Shown: positions 20,439-29,473 of the stretch, piece after piece
How the letters are laid out: each line of letters begins with the position of its first letter
How positions within the stretch are numbered: the stretch's first letter is position 1
Source: Anaerolineae bacterium
GTDB lineage: Bacteria; Desulfobacterota; Desulfobacteria; Desulfobacterales; ETH-SRB1
Reading direction: 5' to 3'
NCBI GenBank assembly: GCA_035529315.1
Contig: DATKWZ010000022.1
Location: forward strand, 1 to 41,895
DNA length: 41,895 bases
Program-made: the position numbers and the translations under genes
Notes under the pieces: generated by a model
Database searches by the model: none
What the model was told of the DNA's origin: nothing
What the model saw: the letters and a program-made list of their open reading frames with translations, nothing else

Positions 20439-20450
20439 GATAACATCTGT

Positions 20451-20527
<77 letters not shown>

Positions 20528-20549
20528 GAATATACCTTTTGCAAATCCA

Positions 20550-21338
20550 TTATAAATTCTTCGAAACAACCGCCTCTTTTAAATATGTAAAGACAAAATA
20601 CCCCTCTTTTGAGGCCTTTTCTTTGCCCGTTGCCACATGGTGCATCAGCTCAATTTCCCCCTTGTCAAGGCTGCTGATCTGCCTGTCAATAAGCTTCAGT
20701 AAATTATAGGTTAAGCTGTACATTACAACAGGGCCGAAAATATCTTCATTGTTTTTACCTTTGCTTAAAGCGCCGATAATATGGTGGTCGCCTGTTTTCA
20801 TTGCCTTTGGCGGAGGGCTGTATCCGAGCAGTTCGGCAAACAGTGTAAGAGCTTCTATCACACCGTCAGCATCCGCTCTTTCCAGCGCTGCCGCGCCATC
20901 TTTCTCAATCTCCTCGATATCAGATTCATTATAGGAAAGGTCCAGCATATCAATGCATTCTTTCTGAATGGTTTTAACGGATCCCTCCCTTTTGCTGAGA
21001 ACCACATCCTTATCATTTAATATCTTGATAATATTTCTTATATTAACCATTTCCTTGACAGTCGGACTTTTACGCAACACAACATCTTCGACCGTAGTAT
21101 TGTAAACGGCAAGTCCATTATCAAGAACCAGAATCCTTTTCAGATCACCATTTTCCTGCAAAATATAGAGATCAAGATCACGCTCCTGTATTAATTGATA
21201 AGAACCCATTTCAAGAAGACTGCGCATTGTTTGCTTGTCAAGCTTGCGGCCGGTGTCAGGAGGCCCGATAGAATTAAGCACAATCTTTGTCGTTTTATCT
21301 ATGTTTATCTTTTTCAAAAGATTTTCTTTAAAGGACAT
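20550..21338 (-). CDS. Protein of unknown function (262 residues)
   Basis: I do not recognise this protein. It is soluble, without signal peptide, membrane helix or cysteine-rich motif. The first 120 residues look like a mixed alpha/beta region ([39 protein letters not shown]); the rest is mainly helical, with the segments [23 protein letters not shown] and [19 protein letters not shown]. The ATG beginning MSFKENLL is chosen because GAGGTGATAAGC precedes it directly; an open extension of 29 codons upstream runs through a CACAGAG-type repeat. It is divergent from gltA and convergent with tRNA-Pro. Codon use resembles its neighbours, so it is probably resident. Confidence 0.75.
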   Translation of the reverse strand: MSFKENLLKKINIDKTTKIVLNSIGPPDTGRKLDKQTMRSLLEMGSYQLIQERDLDLYILQENGDLKRILVLDNGLAVYNTTVEDVVLRKSPTVKEMVNIRNIIKILNDKDVVLSKREGSVKTIQKECIDMLDLSYNESDIEEIEKDGAAALERADADGVIEALTLFAELLGYSPPPKAMKTGDHHIIGALSKGKNNEDIFGPVVMYSLTYNLLKLIDRQISSLDKGEIELMHHVATGKEKASKEGYFVFTYLKEAVVSKNL

Positions 21339-21472
21339 GCTTATCACCTCTTTTTTTCTGTGATCCCAGTGTGCTCTGTGATAAAAATTTAATACTTTTT
21401 TATAATTCCAGGCCATCAAAGTCAACTAATCAATTAATATAAGGTATAGACAGGATAAAATCAAATTACCGG

Positions 21473-21501
21473 TTGCTTATCATAAAGATTATGTATATAT
21501 A
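21473..21501 (+). promoter_or_regulatory. Putative gltA promoter
   Basis: TTGCTT, a 17-nt spacer and TATATA lie about 70 nt upstream of the gltA start. A 10-bp palindrome CTCAATTGAG (21531-21540) stands between the -10 box and the ribosome site and could be a regulator site. Inference from motifs only. Confidence 0.45.
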
Positions 21502-21569
21502 TTTTAAGTTAAGCATTTCGCTCAATTGAGGTGTTGCTACTCGGGTTCAGGGGAATAAAGGAATAAAAT

Positions 21570-22853
21570 ATGGATGATTATGCAAAGATAATATATAACG
21601 GCAAAACATATAAAGTCCCTGTTGTTGAAGGCTCGGAAGGGGAAAAGGCTATAGATATTTCCAGCCTTCGCCAAAAGACCGGTTTAATTACACTCGATCC
21701 TGGATTTTCCAACACCGGCAGCTGTATCAGTTCAATTACTTATTTAGATGGTGAAAAAGGGGTTCTGCGTTATCGCGGCATACCGGTTGAGCAGCTTGCC
21801 GAACAATCAAGCTTTACAGAAACTGCCTATCTTTTGATAAACAGAGTTTTGCCGACAAGAAAAGAGCTTAATTGCTTTTCAGTTCTGTTAAATGACCACT
21901 CCCTTGTGCATGAAGATATGCAGACTTTTTATCAGAACTTCCCAAGGGCTTCTCATCCAATGGGCATTCTATCATCAATGGTAAATGCATTAAGAAGCTT
22001 TTATCCGGAACTTCAGACCACAGAAGAAGAGATTAACATAATGGTTACGCGTCTTCTCTCAAAGATCAGGACCATGGCGGCAATGTCTTATAAGATATCA
22101 AGAGGCCACAAGGTAGTTTATCCCCGCCACGACCTGCCATATTGCGCAAATTTCCTGAATATGATGTTTGATAATCCGGTCAAACCTTATAAGATTGATA
22201 AAGATATTGTTAAGGCCTTGAATGTTTTCTGGATTCTTCATGCCGATCATGAACAAAACTGTTCCACATCTGCCGTAAGGGTTGTCGGAAGCGGAAGGGT
22301 TAATCTTTACGCTGCAATTTCGGCGGGAATAGCTGCACTCTGGGGGCCCCTGCACGGCGGGGCAAATCAGGCGGTTATTGAAATGCTTTCAGAAATACAA
22401 AAAAATGGCGGCAAGTTGGATAAGGCCATTAAAAGGGCTAAAGACAAAAAAGACCCTTTTAGATTAATGGGCTTTGGCCATAGAGTATACAAGACCTATG
22501 ACCCGCGCGCCAAAATAATGAAAGAAATGTGTGATAACGTTGTGAAAAAGCAGAAAATAAAGGATCCTTTGCTTGACCTGGCAAAGGAACTTGAAGAAAT
22601 TGCGCTAAATGATGATTATTTTAAAGAGCGCAATCTTTATCCGAACATCGATTTTTATAGCGGCATAATGCTGCGCGCCATGGGCATTCCTACAAATATG
22701 TTTACCGTCATGTTCGCCATCGGCAGGCTTCCCGGATGGATCGCTCAGTGGAAAGAGAGCGCTGATGATCCAGATTGGAAACTAAGCCGTCCACGCCAGC
22801 TCTATATCGGACCGACAAAAACTGAATTCATTCCCATTGATAAAAGAAGATAG
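21570..22853 (+). CDS. gltA: Citrate synthase
   Basis: It condenses acetyl-CoA with oxaloacetate to citrate, the entry step of the TCA cycle. The catalytic residues are His262 (GPLHGGAN), His304 (GFGHRVYK) and Asp361 (NIDFYSG). The N-terminal beta-rich extension (YNGKTYKVPVVEG) and the 427-residue length place it in the Gram-negative hexameric type II group. AAGGA precedes the ATG. With the transcarboxylase cluster nearby, which supplies oxaloacetate, it points to a working oxidative pathway from propionate or pyruvate. The HD hydrolase gene starts at the very next base after its stop codon. Confidence 0.97.
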   Translation: MDDYAKIIYNGKTYKVPVVEGSEGEKAIDISSLRQKTGLITLDPGFSNTGSCISSITYLDGEKGVLRYRGIPVEQLAEQSSFTETAYLLINRVLPTRKELNCFSVLLNDHSLVHEDMQTFYQNFPRASHPMGILSSMVNALRSFYPELQTTEEEINIMVTRLLSKIRTMAAMSYKISRGHKVVYPRHDLPYCANFLNMMFDNPVKPYKIDKDIVKALNVFWILHADHEQNCSTSAVRVVGSGRVNLYAAISAGIAALWGPLHGGANQAVIEMLSEIQKNGGKLDKAIKRAKDKKDPFRLMGFGHRVYKTYDPRAKIMKEMCDNVVKKQKIKDPLLDLAKELEEIALNDDYFKERNLYPNIDFYSGIMLRAMGIPTNMFTVMFAIGRLPGWIAQWKESADDPDWKLSRPRQLYIGPTKTEFIPIDKRR

Positions 22854-23504
22854 ATGGATCAAGCAGATTCTTTAATCGAACATATAAAGTCTGTCGCAAA
22901 AAATATGTTTCACGGAGCCAGAGGCAGCCACGACTGGGACCATACACTTAGAGTGTGCAGTTTGTGCAAACATATAGGAAAGGCTGAAGGAGTAGACATG
23001 CTTGTGCTCCTCACAGCTGCATATCTCCATGATATAGGCAGGTGCCTTCAGGATGAGTCATGCGGCGAAATTTGTCATGCTGAAAAAGGAGCGGAGATGG
23101 CATGGCCCATAGTGAAGAAACTCCCTGTTTCAGAAAAACAAAAGGAAAATATTGTCCACTGTATCAAATCACATAGATTCCGCGGTAAGCACACGCCAAA
23201 AACAGTTGAAGCAAAGGTGTTATTTGATGCAGACAAACTCGATGCAATCGGCGCGGTCGGTGTGGCAAGGGCATATCTCTTTGCCGGAGAAATCGGCGCA
23301 AGGCTTCATAATCCTGATATAAGTGTTGAAAAATCCATGTCCTATTCAAAAGATGACACAGGTTTCAGAGAGTTCAAGGTTAAGCTTTCGCGAATAAAGG
23401 ACAGGATACTGACAAAAGAAGGAACAAAAATAGCAAAAGAACGGCATGCTTTCATGGATAATTTTTTTAAACGGTTTTTAGAAGAATATGAAGGGAAAAG
23501 GTAA
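22854..23504 (+). CDS. HD-domain phosphohydrolase (YedJ/YpgQ-like)
   Basis: It is a predicted metal-dependent phosphohydrolase of the HD superfamily; members such as YpgQ cleave nucleotides to pyrophosphate, but the substrate here is unknown. The metal ligands are visible: His26 and His30 in HDWDH, the HD pair at 59-60 in AAYLHDIGR, and Asp125/Asp127 in FDADKLDAIGAVG. The 216-residue length fits. It starts immediately after the gltA stop with no gap, so it depends on gltA transcription and probably on coupled translation. It is convergent with the Memo-family gene, leaving only 7 nt between stop codons. Confidence 0.88.
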   Translation: MDQADSLIEHIKSVAKNMFHGARGSHDWDHTLRVCSLCKHIGKAEGVDMLVLLTAAYLHDIGRCLQDESCGEICHAEKGAEMAWPIVKKLPVSEKQKENIVHCIKSHRFRGKHTPKTVEAKVLFDADKLDAIGAVGVARAYLFAGEIGARLHNPDISVEKSMSYSKDDTGFREFKVKLSRIKDRILTKEGTKIAKERHAFMDNFFKRFLEEYEGKR

Positions 23505-23511
23505 ATATTGA

Positions 23512-24369
23512 TTAATCAGTAAAAACTATCCCTGTATATCCAACAAAGCTGTGGCCCGGGCTTTTATCATAGCTTGTAGCATAGGCAATGGATTCCGCGT
23601 GTTTTGCGCCAAGCTGTTTTGATGCTGACATGGCTGTTGCGGCAGCGCCTGAACAGCAGGCGTTCTGGTGTGACAGGGCTTCGGTTATGACACCTTCAGG
23701 GTCCATTTTCAGCATAGCCTCAACTATCCTTCGATCATTTTCATTACGCACCCAATCAAGCGATGCATGACCGGTTCCCTCCGGCACAAACCCATAGTTT
23801 AAGCCATAATGTGTCAGGTCGGTAGAGCCTACAATTTTTACACGAAGACCCATCTTTGTCGCGATCTCTGCCGCTGCCTTACCTATTTCAAAAGAGCTTT
23901 TATCAGGAGGAACGCCTATTGGAACTATTTTTACATCTTCAAAAAAGTATTTAATAAACGGGAGCTGGAGTTCTATTGTATTGTCCTGCGCAAAGGGCTC
24001 GGAAGTTTCAATATTAAATGTAAATTTCCGGGCAAGCTCTCCTGCAAGCTCATTATCGACTGGAATTTCACCAAACGGGGTTTCCCACGATCCATCTTTC
24101 ATAATATAACATGGAGAATCAGGATGAAGATGCATGCCAAAAATAATCACAACATCTATCGGCTTTTCATCTTTGAGGCAATTGATTACATTGCAGGCAA
24201 TACTGCCTGAAAAGTACCACCCTGCATGTGGAACAATCCCGCCGATCGCCTTGCCTTTCAAGGAATCCTTAACCTTTATTTCTTTAAGAAAACCTTTAAT
24301 CTCCTTTTCACACTCCACCGCGCTGTCAGGATACCAACTTCCAGCAAAAATCGATCTTCTAACATTCAT
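23512..24369 (-). CDS. amrB: AmmeMemoRadiSam system protein B (Memo family)
   Basis: Memo-like proteins share a fold with extradiol dioxygenases and bind metal through His residues. In bacteria the family is often encoded with AMMECR1 and a radical SAM enzyme, but neither partner is visible here. Conserved segments are RRSIFAGSWYP at the N-terminus, GGIVPHAGWYFSGS, VVIFGMHL, the STDLTHYG motif with its His, and HQNACCSGAAA near 235. The 285-residue form starts at an ATG preceded by GGGTG; a GTG three codons upstream is less well placed. It follows hypB by 16 nt, so it is probably co-transcribed with hypA and hypB. Its role is unproven. Confidence 0.88.
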   Translation of the reverse strand: MNVRRSIFAGSWYPDSAVECEKEIKGFLKEIKVKDSLKGKAIGGIVPHAGWYFSGSIACNVINCLKDEKPIDVVIIFGMHLHPDSPCYIMKDGSWETPFGEIPVDNELAGELARKFTFNIETSEPFAQDNTIELQLPFIKYFFEDVKIVPIGVPPDKSSFEIGKAAAEIATKMGLRVKIVGSTDLTHYGLNYGFVPEGTGHASLDWVRNENDRRIVEAMLKMDPEGVITEALSHQNACCSGAAATAMSASKQLGAKHAESIAYATSYDKSPGHSFVGYTGIVFTD

Positions 24370-24385
24370 TGTTGTCACCCTGTTT

Positions 24386-25057
24386 TTAATAAACCTTTTG
24401 TTTACTCTTTACCTGACTTTTAAGCCAGTCAATCCAGGGACCAAACCCTATATCCTTTGTCGCGGAAATTTCAAAAACAGGCATAGCGGGATTTATCTGC
24501 TTAATATTTTTAAGCGTTAAATTCTTATCATATTCCAGATATGGCAAAAGATCGATTTTATTTAATATCGCAGCGTTACATTTACGAAACATCAGAGGAT
24601 ATTTTACCGGCTTATCCTCCCCTTCTGTTACGCTAAGAACGACCACTCGCGCGTCTTCTCCGATATCAAATTCAGCAGGGCAAACCAGATTCCCGATATT
24701 CTCCACGATTAAGAAATCGATGGCATCCAAATCAATGTTGCTTGCCGCCTTCTCAATAACATGGGCTGCAAGATGACAGTCTCCTCCGAATTCATCTGTA
24801 TTAACCTGCACAACAGGAACGCCTGTTCTGGCAAGTCGATCAGCGTCGTTTGAAGTACATATATCTCCCACTATAACAGCGGTTTTTATTTCCGGCATGA
24901 TATAAGACAGCGTCCTTTCAAGTGTAGCTGTTTTCCCAGATCCCGGAGAACTCATTACGTTGAGCACAAAAATCCCCTTTTCCGCAAAAAGATTTTTGTT
25001 TTGCTGAGCCATTTTTTCGTTAACATCCAGAACCTTGCGAACTATTTTTATTTCCAT
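24386..25057 (-). CDS. hypB: Hydrogenase nickel incorporation GTPase HypB
   Basis: HypB is a cytosolic SIMIBI-class GTPase that helps load nickel into [NiFe]-hydrogenases. The P-loop SSPGSGKT is at residues 36-43. The nickel/zinc site uses Cys94-His95 (GGDCHLAA) and Cys126 (ENIGNLVCP), and the G4 motif NKID is at 166-169. The 223-residue protein lacks the extra N-terminal cysteine motif and the His-rich stretch of some HypBs. AAGGGA stands before the ATG. It lies 17 nt after hypA; no hydrogenase structural gene is in the window, so the target is encoded elsewhere. Confidence 0.96.
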   Translation of the reverse strand: MEIKIVRKVLDVNEKMAQQNKNLFAEKGIFVLNVMSSPGSGKTATLERTLSYIMPEIKTAVIVGDICTSNDADRLARTGVPVVQVNTDEFGGDCHLAAHVIEKAASNIDLDAIDFLIVENIGNLVCPAEFDIGEDARVVVLSVTEGEDKPVKYPLMFRKCNAAILNKIDLLPYLEYDKNLTLKNIKQINPAMPVFEISATKDIGFGPWIDWLKSQVKSKQKVY

Positions 25058-25074
25058 GTTGATTCCCTTTTGTT

Positions 25075-25434
25075 TTACTCTCCCTGTTCGTCCACAACCT
25101 CAATCGAAATTATATCAAGTTCCCTTCCGGAAACAATATCAATTAATCCGCTTTTGCATTTTTTGCATTTAAAAACAGGACTGTTTATAGTCCATTTAAG
25201 ATCGCATTCCCTGCACCTGGCTACAACTGGAACATTTTCAATGTTCAGCTTTGCTCCGGCAAGAGGTGTATCTTTTGATACAATATCAAAACAAAACCGA
25301 AGGCTCTCCGGCACAATTGCAGAAAGTTTGCCTACCTTCAAATTGACACTTTCAACACACGCATTTTTTATATCAGCAGGTATTGAAGACATTGCGATCT
25401 CGACTATCTCCATTGCTACTCCCATCTCATGCAT
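25075..25434 (-). CDS. hypA: Hydrogenase nickel incorporation protein HypA
   Basis: HypA is a small metallochaperone that hands Ni to the hydrogenase large subunit together with HypB. The N-terminal MHEM holds the nickel-binding His2. A zinc-finger domain carries two CXXC pairs (Cys74/Cys77 and Cys90/Cys93). The 119-residue length is usual. The start follows GAGGAT at 6 nt. It is the first gene of the hypA-hypB-Memo run; upstream lies a GCACTTTAG repeat and then the transcarboxylase cluster. Confidence 0.95.
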   Translation of the reverse strand: MHEMGVAMEIVEIAMSSIPADIKNACVESVNLKVGKLSAIVPESLRFCFDIVSKDTPLAGAKLNIENVPVVARCRECDLKWTINSPVFKCKKCKSGLIDIVSGRELDIISIEVVDEQGE

Positions 25435-25447
25435 ATATTAATCCTCA

Positions 25448-25479
25448 ACTTTAGGCACTTTAGCTCACTTTAGGCACTC
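25448..25479. repeat. GCACTTTAG word array
   Basis: The words TTTAGGCAC and TTTAGCTCAC repeat in tandem in the short hypA upstream gap. The same words occur at 34882-34915 and 35138-35184, so this is a dispersed intergenic family. Confidence 0.6.
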
Positions 25480-25495
25480 GTAACTTCTTTACTGC

Positions 25496-27520
25496 CTACT
25501 CAATAATGCAAAGCACATCACCATTTGCAACAGAATCGCCGACTTTGAAATTAATGGATTTGATTATGCCGCCTGTCGGAGACGGAAGGGCATTCTCCAT
25601 CTTCATGGCCTCCAGGATAATAATTGTTTCCCCTTTCTTTACAGCATCTCCTATCCCTTTTTTATAGCTTATTATTATACCGGGCAGAGGAGCTGAAAGA
25701 GGGGTGCCCTTACTCTGCGTGCCGAAGGCAGACGCAGCCCCCTTAACCGGTGGAGAAACAGGAACTTCTGCAGGCGGTGCAAAATAAACAGAAGGTGCAG
25801 GCGGCGTTACACCTGCCGGAGGTACAGCCGGAATAGATGCTGATGCGGGTATCTGCCGGACATATCTCATAACCGGCGATCCTCCCGGCTCTTCCACTCC
25901 GACCTCAAAGTACTCATCATCAACAAACACGTTGAAGCTGCGCAGACCTTTACCCTTGGAAGGAGCCTCTTTTTCCGGCTTTTCAACAAGCTTTCCGGCA
26001 AGGGCCTTTTTAATAAGACTCTGCTCAGCCTTAACATCGGCCATTGTTCTTGCCTTGACCTTCTCAGGCGGCGCCTCTTTGTCGTATTTCCATTTTAAAA
26101 ACCTTTTCCCTGTAACAGGATAAAGCGCATATATAAGAACATCATCCAGATCCACCGCAAGGTCTTTCACATCCTCTCCGGCCTTTTCCAGCTCAGGCTC
26201 CAGAACCTCGGCAGGTCTGCATGTAATCGGCGCTTCTCCCCTTGAGTAGCCTTTTAAGCTTTTTGCCTTAATCTCAGAATCAATGGGAACAGGGGTCTTT
26301 CCATACAGGCCGTAGCACAGGTCTTTAACCTGGTCTGTAATCATCTTGTATCTCTCTTTTTCATCGTCAAACAAAACGTTGTTGACAGCCTGAACACCGA
26401 CAATCTGGCTGGCAGGGGTAACAAGGGGAACCTGACCGAGATCTTTCCTGACCCTGGGAAGTTCGGCATATACATCCTCTATTCTGTCAAGAGCATTCAT
26501 TTCTCTCAACTGGTTGGCAAGGTTGGACAGCATCCCCCCAGGAATCTGGTGGAGAAGAACATTGATGTCGATTATGGAAAACTTTTTATCGTCAACCAGG
26601 TGCCTGTACTTGGGGATAATATCTGTTTCAAGAATTTCGTTGATAGAAGCCAGGAGCTTGATGTCAAATCCGGTGTCTCTGTTTGTTCCAAGAAGGGACA
26701 TAACAAATGGCTCAACAGCCGGATGTGATGTGCGGTACGCGTAAGGGGACAGGCAGGTGTCAATAATGTCAACACCCGCTTCTATAGCCTTTAAATGAGC
26801 CATGTCCGCCATGCCTGAAGTAAAATGGCTGTGAAGATGAACCGGAACCGATACAGCGGCTTTTAATGCCTTGACAATGGCATATGCGTCATAGGGGGCT
26901 ATCATGCCGGCCATATCCTTTATGCAAACGCTGTCCGCGCCCATCCTTTCAAGGTCTTTTGCTTTATTTACGTAATATTCAAGGTTATAGACGTCTCCGC
27001 CCATACGCGGCTCGGTTATTGAAAAGCATATACAGCCCTGAAAATGTTTTTCGCATTTTTTGATAACAGGAACAACCGTCTCAAAGTTACGAAAGTCATT
27101 TAAAGCATCAAATGTCCTGAAAACATCAATGCCGTTTGCAGCGGCCCTGTCAACAAACGCTTTGGCAACATCATCAGCGTAATTTCTGTATCCAACCAGG
27201 TTCTGCGCTCTGAGCAGCATGGACATCGGAGTCTTTTTAAAATATCTTTTTAAAACCCTGATCCTTTCCCATGGGTCCTCATTCAAAAATCGATGCATAG
27301 TGTCAAAAGTAGCGCCTCCCCATGTTTCCACGGCCCAGAACCCGACATGGTCCATCATCTCTGCAACAGGAATCATGTCTTCGGTACGTCCCCTTGTGGC
27401 AAACAAAGACTGATGGCCGTCACGCAGGGATAAATCCATTATTTTGAGAGGGTTTTTTGCCTTGGGCCTGTCCTCACTGTAATCCATTTTTGTAATTTCC
27501 ACCTGATTATGATCGCTCAT
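25496..27520 (-). CDS. Transcarboxylase 5S/1.3S fusion (carboxyltransferase with biotinyl domain)
   Basis: This is predicted to be the pyruvate-side half of methylmalonyl-CoA:pyruvate transcarboxylase, moving CO2 from carboxybiotin to pyruvate to form oxaloacetate. The HMGL-like TIM barrel starts with LSLRDGHQSLFATRGR (about 28-43), and metal/carboxyl-lysine motifs CIKDMAG and HLHSHFTSG follow. A conserved PYC/OADA region ends near 500, then comes a Pro/Ala-rich swinging linker (about 575-605). The C-terminal biotinyl domain has Lys640 in EAMKMEN. The ATG beginning MSDHNQ is preferred, with AAGGAG upstream; it overlaps the small gene before it by ATGA. A role as pyruvate carboxylase B or oxaloacetate decarboxylase alpha is possible, but the adjoining 12S subunit and epimerase favour transcarboxylase. 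Confidence 0.85.
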   Translation of the reverse strand: MSDHNQVEITKMDYSEDRPKAKNPLKIMDLSLRDGHQSLFATRGRTEDMIPVAEMMDHVGFWAVETWGGATFDTMHRFLNEDPWERIRVLKRYFKKTPMSMLLRAQNLVGYRNYADDVAKAFVDRAAANGIDVFRTFDALNDFRNFETVVPVIKKCEKHFQGCICFSITEPRMGGDVYNLEYYVNKAKDLERMGADSVCIKDMAGMIAPYDAYAIVKALKAAVSVPVHLHSHFTSGMADMAHLKAIEAGVDIIDTCLSPYAYRTSHPAVEPFVMSLLGTNRDTGFDIKLLASINEILETDIIPKYRHLVDDKKFSIIDINVLLHQIPGGMLSNLANQLREMNALDRIEDVYAELPRVRKDLGQVPLVTPASQIVGVQAVNNVLFDDEKERYKMITDQVKDLCYGLYGKTPVPIDSEIKAKSLKGYSRGEAPITCRPAEVLEPELEKAGEDVKDLAVDLDDVLIYALYPVTGKRFLKWKYDKEAPPEKVKARTMADVKAEQSLIKKALAGKLVEKPEKEAPSKGKGLRSFNVFVDDEYFEVGVEEPGGSPVMRYVRQIPASASIPAVPPAGVTPPAPSVYFAPPAEVPVSPPVKGAASAFGTQSKGTPLSAPLPGIIISYKKGIGDAVKKGETIIILEAMKMENALPSPTGGIIKSINFKVGDSVANGDVLCIIE

Positions 27521-27747
27521 CTTATAGTTCTCCTTACTCCATGAAAGGCCTTCATCTGCATGAGGCCACGCATCTGCATCTGCGCCTGCCGTCCGCTTAT
27601 ACCCCACAGATTTAATGAAACTTGTTTTGATACAAAATCAGCGCTGTCGGCTACAACCGCGGGCTGCATGCCTACAGCCTCCTCTTCTGTTTTAATATAG
27701 CTCATTACCGCAGCTATTGCAGCTACCATTTTCTTTTTGTTTTCCAT
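27517..27747 (-). CDS. Small OadG-like protein of the transcarboxylase cluster
   Basis: This 76-residue protein resembles the C-terminal half of the OadG/MmdD (sodium-pump decarboxylase gamma/delta) family. It has KKMVAAIAAVMSYIKTEEE at 5-23 and the ending NLWGISGRQAQMQMR. Unlike true OadG it has no convincing membrane helix, so it is probably a soluble assembly factor or linker joining the 12S and 5S/1.3S subunits. Its stop overlaps the start of the fusion subunit (ATGA), which argues for equal expression. Function is inferred from context. Confidence 0.65.
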   Translation of the reverse strand: MENKKKMVAAIAAVMSYIKTEEEAVGMQPAVVADSADFVSKQVSLNLWGISGRQAQMQMRGLMQMKAFHGVRRTIR

Positions 27748-27872
27748 CAGCCTGTCACCATTATTATTATCCCATCATTACATTGACCATATAAATTTTT
27801 CAATAAATACCGGAGAGGTCAACTGGTGATAAAATGTAAAATATCTGACTGTTTGAGAAATCGCTCAATCCC

Positions 27873-29426
27873 TCACACCGGTATATTCCCATGTTTTTTA
27901 GGAGGCCTGGTCTCCCGCTTGGTGCACATCACCTCAAAGGCATCAATCAAACGGGGCCTTGTTTCCGCCGGCACAATCACGGCATCAACATAGCCTCTGG
28001 TTGCCGCGCAATAAGGATTTGAAAAAAGATCCTCATATTCTTCAATTTTTTCCTTGCGCATTGCAACAGGATCTTCGGCAGCCTTAATCACTCTGCGATG
28101 GATAATATTAGCCGCCCCCCCGGCTCCCATTACGGCAATCTCAGCGCCCGGCCACGCAAAGGCCATGTCCGCGCCCAAATGTTTCGAAGACATCGCAATA
28201 TAGGCTCCTCCGTAATCCTTGCGGGTAATGAGAAGTATCTTCGGAACCGTTGCCTCTGAATAACACCAGAGCAGCTTTGCTCCGTGACGGATAATTCCTC
28301 CCCATTCCTGCTGGCTTCCGGGAAGATAACCCGGAACATCGGCTATTGTCAGTATCGGAATATTAAAGGAATCGCAAAAACGTATAAACCTCGTGGCCTT
28401 GTCCGAAGCGTTAATATCAAGACATCCGGCCAGAACCTCGGGCTGATTTGCGATAATGCCTATGCTTCTATTATTAAGCCTGGCAAAACATACTATTATA
28501 TTTTTAGCATAATGCTCATGCGGCTCAAAAATCTCACCATTATCAACAATCGAACAGATAACATCCTTCATATCATATGATTGACCTGGATTGTCCGGAA
28601 CAATTGTATTAAGAGCCGGATCTGTCCGGGCAGGGCTGTCTCCTGTATCCACTAAAGGAGGATCCTCCATGTTGTTTGACGGCAGATATGAAAGGAGCTG
28701 TTTTATTTTATTTATGGCGTCTTCGTCGCTTTCTCCTGCAAAATGGGCAACCCCGCTTTTTTCATTGTGTACCATGGCCCCGCCAAGATCCTCAAAGGTA
28801 ATCTCCTCTCCTGTCACGGATTTTATAACCTCAGGACCGGTGATAAACATATAGCTGCTGCCCTTTACCATGAAAACAAAGTCTGTCATGGCCGGCGAAT
28901 AAACCGCTCCTCCGGCAGTAGGCCCCATAATGGCTGAAATCTGCGGAATAACTCCGGAACCGGCTGAATTTCGAAAAAAGATCTCGCCATATCCTGAAAG
29001 AGCATCAATCCCCTCCTGTATCCTTGCCCCTCCTGAATCATTAATGCCCACAAAAGGCGTCCCTGCCTTGAGGGCAAGATCCATGACCTTGCATATCTTT
29101 TTCGCGTGCATTTCACCCAGGCTGCCGGCTCTGGATGTAAAATCCTGGGAAAAAGCAAACACATGCCTTCCATTAACAAGGCCATGACCTGTTATTACGC
29201 CGTCAGATGGAATTTCGACCTTTTCCATGCCGAAATTTACGCACCTGTGCGCAACAAACATGTCGATCTCACGAAATGTACCAGGATCAAATAAATGATT
29301 TAATCTCTCCCTGGCTGTCAGCTTCCCTTTCTCATGCTGTTTCGCGACCGCCTGTTCACCGCCCATCTTCAGGATTTTTTCTTCCATATCCCTTAGATGC
29401 CTTATTCTATCTTCAGCAATCCCCAT
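27873..29426 (-). CDS. mmdA: Methylmalonyl-CoA carboxyltransferase 12S subunit (acyl-CoA carboxylase beta type)
   Basis: It is a carboxyltransferase that moves CO2 between methylmalonyl-CoA and biotin, giving propionyl-CoA. The 517 residues hold the two crotonase-like domains. Visible signatures are GKLTARERLNHLFDPGTF near 30-46, GGARIQEGI with SGYGEIF, and GPTAGGAVYSPAMTDF in the N-terminal domain. The C-terminal domain has DVPGYLPG and GGAYIAMSSKHLGADMAFAW. It belongs with the small OadG-like gene and the 5S/1.3S fusion (125 nt downstream) and the epimerase (47 nt upstream). Propionyl-CoA carboxylase beta is an alternative, but no biotin carboxylase gene is present, which supports transcarboxylase. 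Confidence 0.9.
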   Translation of the reverse strand: MGIAEDRIRHLRDMEEKILKMGGEQAVAKQHEKGKLTARERLNHLFDPGTFREIDMFVAHRCVNFGMEKVEIPSDGVITGHGLVNGRHVFAFSQDFTSRAGSLGEMHAKKICKVMDLALKAGTPFVGINDSGGARIQEGIDALSGYGEIFFRNSAGSGVIPQISAIMGPTAGGAVYSPAMTDFVFMVKGSSYMFITGPEVIKSVTGEEITFEDLGGAMVHNEKSGVAHFAGESDEDAINKIKQLLSYLPSNNMEDPPLVDTGDSPARTDPALNTIVPDNPGQSYDMKDVICSIVDNGEIFEPHEHYAKNIIVCFARLNNRSIGIIANQPEVLAGCLDINASDKATRFIRFCDSFNIPILTIADVPGYLPGSQQEWGGIIRHGAKLLWCYSEATVPKILLITRKDYGGAYIAMSSKHLGADMAFAWPGAEIAVMGAGGAANIIHRRVIKAAEDPVAMRKEKIEEYEDLFSNPYCAATRGYVDAVIVPAETRPRLIDAFEVMCTKRETRPPKKHGNIPV

Positions 29427-29473
29427 TATCTGTTTCCTTTCATTACAAGGTATCAGGCGTTAACACCCAATCT

